Shown here in pieces: positions 61,094-64,000 of a DNA stretch of 64,000 nucleotides. Within the stretch, counting starts at the first letter, position 1; the number at the start of each line of letters is the position of its first letter. A model generated the notes under the pieces. It searched no databases and was not told where the DNA came from. It saw only the letters and a program-made list of their open reading frames with translations. The position numbers and the translations under genes were made by a program. Source of the stretch: Combretum micranthum (lineage: Eukaryota > Streptophyta > Magnoliopsida > Myrtales > Combretaceae); contig JAMXBD010000058.1 in assembly GCA_024138025.1 (NCBI GenBank), forward strand, positions 682,001-746,000, in the 5' to 3' direction.

Positions 61094-61098
61094 CACCT

Positions 61099-61169
61099 GA
61101 AAAATTTGGTGGCAAAACTAAGCGGTAGGCTAGATCTCCCACTCTTTCGAGAATCTCAAAAGGCCCAAT
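61099..61169 (-). pseudogene. int: Integrase GPF module fragment, minus strand
   Basis: The minus strand reads IGPFEILERVGDLAYRLVLP with no break, near-identical to residues 128-147 of the integrase C-terminal ORF at 25157-25897. It connects directly to the fragment at 56973. It is cut at 61169 by the next LTR; the flank CCAAT (61165-61169) should be its target duplication. Confidence 0.88.
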
Positions 61170-64000
61170 CGTAAACCCCTGAATTTCTTCTTAACTCTTA
61201 GAAGATAATTCTAGAATTAAAATACCGAATCGATACCCTAAAAGATAACCTAAGTTAAAACTAAACCCTAAACAATATTAAATACAAAATTTTATGTCCT
61301 TAAGAAAAAGAGAACCTTAAAAAAAATAGAAATTCAATAATCGTTCGACTCAAAATACAAACATAAAACAATTCATCTATCCGATCCCTAACACATAAAT
61401 TGAGATGGAATATCCAAATGATATTAAAAAATAAAATTGTAGAACCTTAAGCCTTTCAGTTAATTTTGGAATAAAAAATTTAAATTAATACTAAAAGTCA
61501 AACTGAGTCATCACATAATCCTAGACTCGATTAAACAATCCCGAGAATTTTTAAATACTAAATAAATCATAAAAATAAAGTAAAAACTTAAATTTTAAAC
61601 CAAAAATATAAAAACAATCATAAATCCCAAAGATTTATAATCTTGCGAATAAATCTTGAAGTCGGAATTAAAACCGGATCTCTAAAAGTCAACTCAGCCA
61701 ATAACAAGCTCTGTGAGATTAGATCCGACAATCCCATGCTCTTAAGCCCTAAACAATAAATCGAGATAATTGTGATTCGAGATAATTGTGGATTAAAGTC
61801 CATAATAATATAGGGAAGTTTAAAAATATCAAATTCGTCAAAATTTAGTTTATTTCGGATCCGAACGAGATTAGATATCAAAAACCATGCCCTGATACAT
61901 CGAATGGTAAAAATATTCTGACAACACTGTAGACTTTTAAAAATATAAGGATTTCAAAAATATTAGTTTGATAATTTTTCGGTATCTAAAAATATCTGAT
62001 ATAGCCTGTTTATTCGTATTTTTATTACCACCAGTAATTTATTTGTCTAGTCTGTTATTCATTGTATTATTTCTACTATTCACTACTATTCATATATTTA
62101 TACTTTTCCTTACTATTTACTCTTACTACCTAGACATCTACTTTCTTACAATTTACATTTCCAGTACTACTTTATATCTTTCATATCTTATATATTATTA
62201 CTTTTCATTACAAAAATTACAAATCAATCAACTCTCTTCCTCTCTTTCTTCCCAAACCAACGGTACAACTCTCCCTCTCCCTCTCAATTTTATTTTTTAA
62301 ATTTATTTTATTACATCAAAATTCCCTCCACCTTTATCTATAAATACCCCTTCCTCCATTCACTTCTTACACACTTTTTTTTTACCATAACAAAACTCTA
62401 CCAAAATCATTTCTCAACTGATCTCTCTAATTTTCCTCTCTAAATTTCTCTTCCCAACTCTCTCTTTTCTTTACATCCCATTACTATCTCCATATAACCA
62501 ACAACAAAATCCTTCTTCCTTCCTCTCCATATAAACATTAGGTAAAAATTCATAATGTTTCTCCTTCATGTCATGCAATAATACATTACCATAGTGTGTG
62601 TTTCCTAAAACTATGGTGTTGAGAAAGCAACAATATGTTCATGTTTTGTTCTTGTCATGTAATATTTTATTGTACTGTTATGTTATATTATTCATGCTTA
62701 TAATCTAACTCTTATATGTTACTAAATATATTTATGAACATATACTTCTTAGAGCATATAAGCTCACTAATCTAACTTTTATTTATTCATGCTTTGCAAT
62801 TTATTTATTTATTTCATGTTATTATATTAAGACTAGTCTTTCTAGTCTTAGACTTGTCCTCATTAAGTCAAAACAATTTTTGTTCTTTCTTTTTGGACTT
62901 GTCCATAATCTAAGTTTGGGAGCCTTGAAATAAATCTAAGACTCCATGAATTTCTTATTTGTTTTCTTATTTCCTTAAAGGACTTACCCATGTCTAAGTC
63001 CGGGAAGTATTGATACAAGCTAAGATTTCCCAATACTTGACTTTTATTAGGTGGTTATTTAATTTCTATGTCTTTTATCTTTTATATGAATTATTTTTGT
63101 TTATGGTACTTAACTACAAGTTCATATTCATGCATGATCATTTTAATGTTGTCTTAATAAAATAAAAGATTCCTGTCTTAAATAAAGAAAATAAGAATTA
63201 AACTCTTTATAATAAAAAGATATTTATTACTTAGGAAAAATTTCTATTGAGACTTAGAAACTTTGCTTCAACAAATTCTCTTAAAAAATTTAAACAAATT
63301 CATCATAAATCTTTAAGTATTAATAGCATAGACCTCTTTAACATTTAATTAAATAGTGTTAATACACACTCCCTTTTCAAACTACTAAAATAAAATTTAT
63401 TACAAAACCTTAATATTGATAATTCTTTATCATGCAAATTTTTCTTAAAAACTTATTTATAAGATTATCGCCAACACTTTGACAAACACTATGAACGAAA
63501 CAACTTTTCTAAATTAAGTTTAAAATCAACTCACTGGTTAAAAATCCACTTAGGAATAAATCAATGTGTAACTTAAGGAACTAAGATTTATGAAATAAAA
63601 ATACATTTTCTTTTATGAAATTAAGAAATACAAATAATTAGATATTTCTAACAAAGATCTATGTATTGAAAAATTATGGATTTAAAAAGAGTTATTATGA
63701 ATAATAATCTAAAACAAGCTATTCCTTTAATTTTCCTCATAAGCCAAAATTTAAAACGTTTTTATACAACTTAGGATGATTTTTCCTCACAACCACATAA
63801 AAGTTCATATTTCAAAAGATAATTCATTAAAAGAAGTGTAGAATAAAAAAATAAAGTATTCAGGAATTCAAAATAAATATGGAAACATGAATTTCTTTAA
63901 TTGAGTGTCACATTTACAAATCTAAGAATTAGTGTTTTGTTAAAAGAATCAAACTTAAGAAATTCTTTTAAAAAAACTACACTTGGGTTTTTGTCACAAG
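61170..64000 (+). repeat. Plus-strand long LTR, runs off the window
   Basis: Starts CGTAAACCCCTGAAT (TG changed to CG). It follows the minus solo LTR at 48986-54041 in reverse, with landmarks GAGAACCTTAAA near 61310, a TATAAATA box at 62339-62346 and the CTAAGTCCGGGAAG segment near 62995. The right end is outside, so solo versus full element cannot be told. ORFs at 61618-61881 and 61968-62300 are in AT-rich LTR sequence and look fortuitous. Confidence 0.82.
62339..62346 (+). promoter_or_regulatory. TATA box of the last LTR
   Basis: TATAAATA followed by CCCCTTCCTCC, equivalent to the boxes at 44011 and 57875. Confidence 0.65.

Larger units (their letters stand above)
48006..61169 (-). mobile_element. 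Minus-strand Tekay-like chromovirus: 3' LTR and integrase tail, multiply interrupted
   Basis: On the minus strand the integrase C-terminus (61169 down to 61094, then 56973 down to about 56700) is followed by a polypurine tract and then its 3' LTR from 56657 down to 48006. A solo LTR interrupts the integrase tail (56974-61093) and another interrupts the LTR (48986-54041). A third LTR at 61170 cuts off the rest. Everything further upstream in the element lies beyond the window. Confidence 0.85.

Noticed and set aside
61968..62300. 110-codon hydrophobic ORF that could suggest a membrane protein
   Set aside because: It is at the same position in the LTR as the previous case, with the same composition bias and no conservation of frame.

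Overview
The window is plant nuclear DNA, almost certainly AT-rich pericentromeric or other heterochromatic sequence. It is built entirely of nested Ty3/gypsy LTR retrotransposons. I see no host protein gene, rRNA or tRNA, and no bacterial-type feature. The plant assignment rests on lineages known only from plants: Tat/Ogre with two RNase H domains, Athila, and chromodomain-bearing Tekay/Del-like chromoviruses. Plant-type primer sites (Asp-tRNA and initiator-Met-tRNA complementary) support it. Lineage names come from protein motifs read by eye, not from a database search. LAYOUT: 1-7116 is the coding part of a + strand Tat/Ogre-type element (coiled-coil ORF end, gag, PR, spliceable intron, RT-RH, second RNase H, INT), broken mostly by Gln-to-stop changes. 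7117-7945 is its probable 3' region plus an unidentified gene-like scrap. From 7946 a minus-strand solo LTR begins; at 10040 it is interrupted by an Athila element (10040-37039, target duplication CATAC). That Athila is split inside its RT by a Tekay-like chromovirus (14901-29319, target duplication GGAAT). The chromovirus is itself split inside its RT by an 801-bp solo LTR (22591-23391, target duplication CCGAG). Three of these nesting steps are proven by target-site duplications and by host sequence resuming exactly at the break. After 38428 come an older minus LTR fragment, a decayed tract, two tandem-repeat arrays and a polypurine tract, then a 2.2-kb Tat-type LTR (41146 to about 43380), possibly the 3' end of the element that opens the window. 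43381-64000 is a thicket of long LTRs of one broad family ending in GGGGCGTGACA or diverged forms: a plus LTR, a 200-bp terminal derivative, and a minus-strand chromovirus whose 3' LTR (48006-56657) and integrase tail are pierced by a minus solo LTR (48986-54041), a plus solo LTR (56974-61093, target duplication CACCT) and another plus LTR (61170 to window end). HOW IT WORKS TOGETHER: each element once encoded Gag, protease, reverse transcriptase, RNase H and integrase and was transcribed from LTR promoters (TATA boxes visible in most LTRs). None is intact now. Most notable are a well-formed 156-bp intron between gag and protease of the Tekay-like element, which I do not know from that lineage; a decayed extra ORF of about 350 codons upstream of its gag; the Ogre-type intron in the Tat element; GC-rich palindrome arrays in the Athila LTRs and 3' region; an apparent shift of the Athila LTR start and polypurine tract; and the record of successive insertions.
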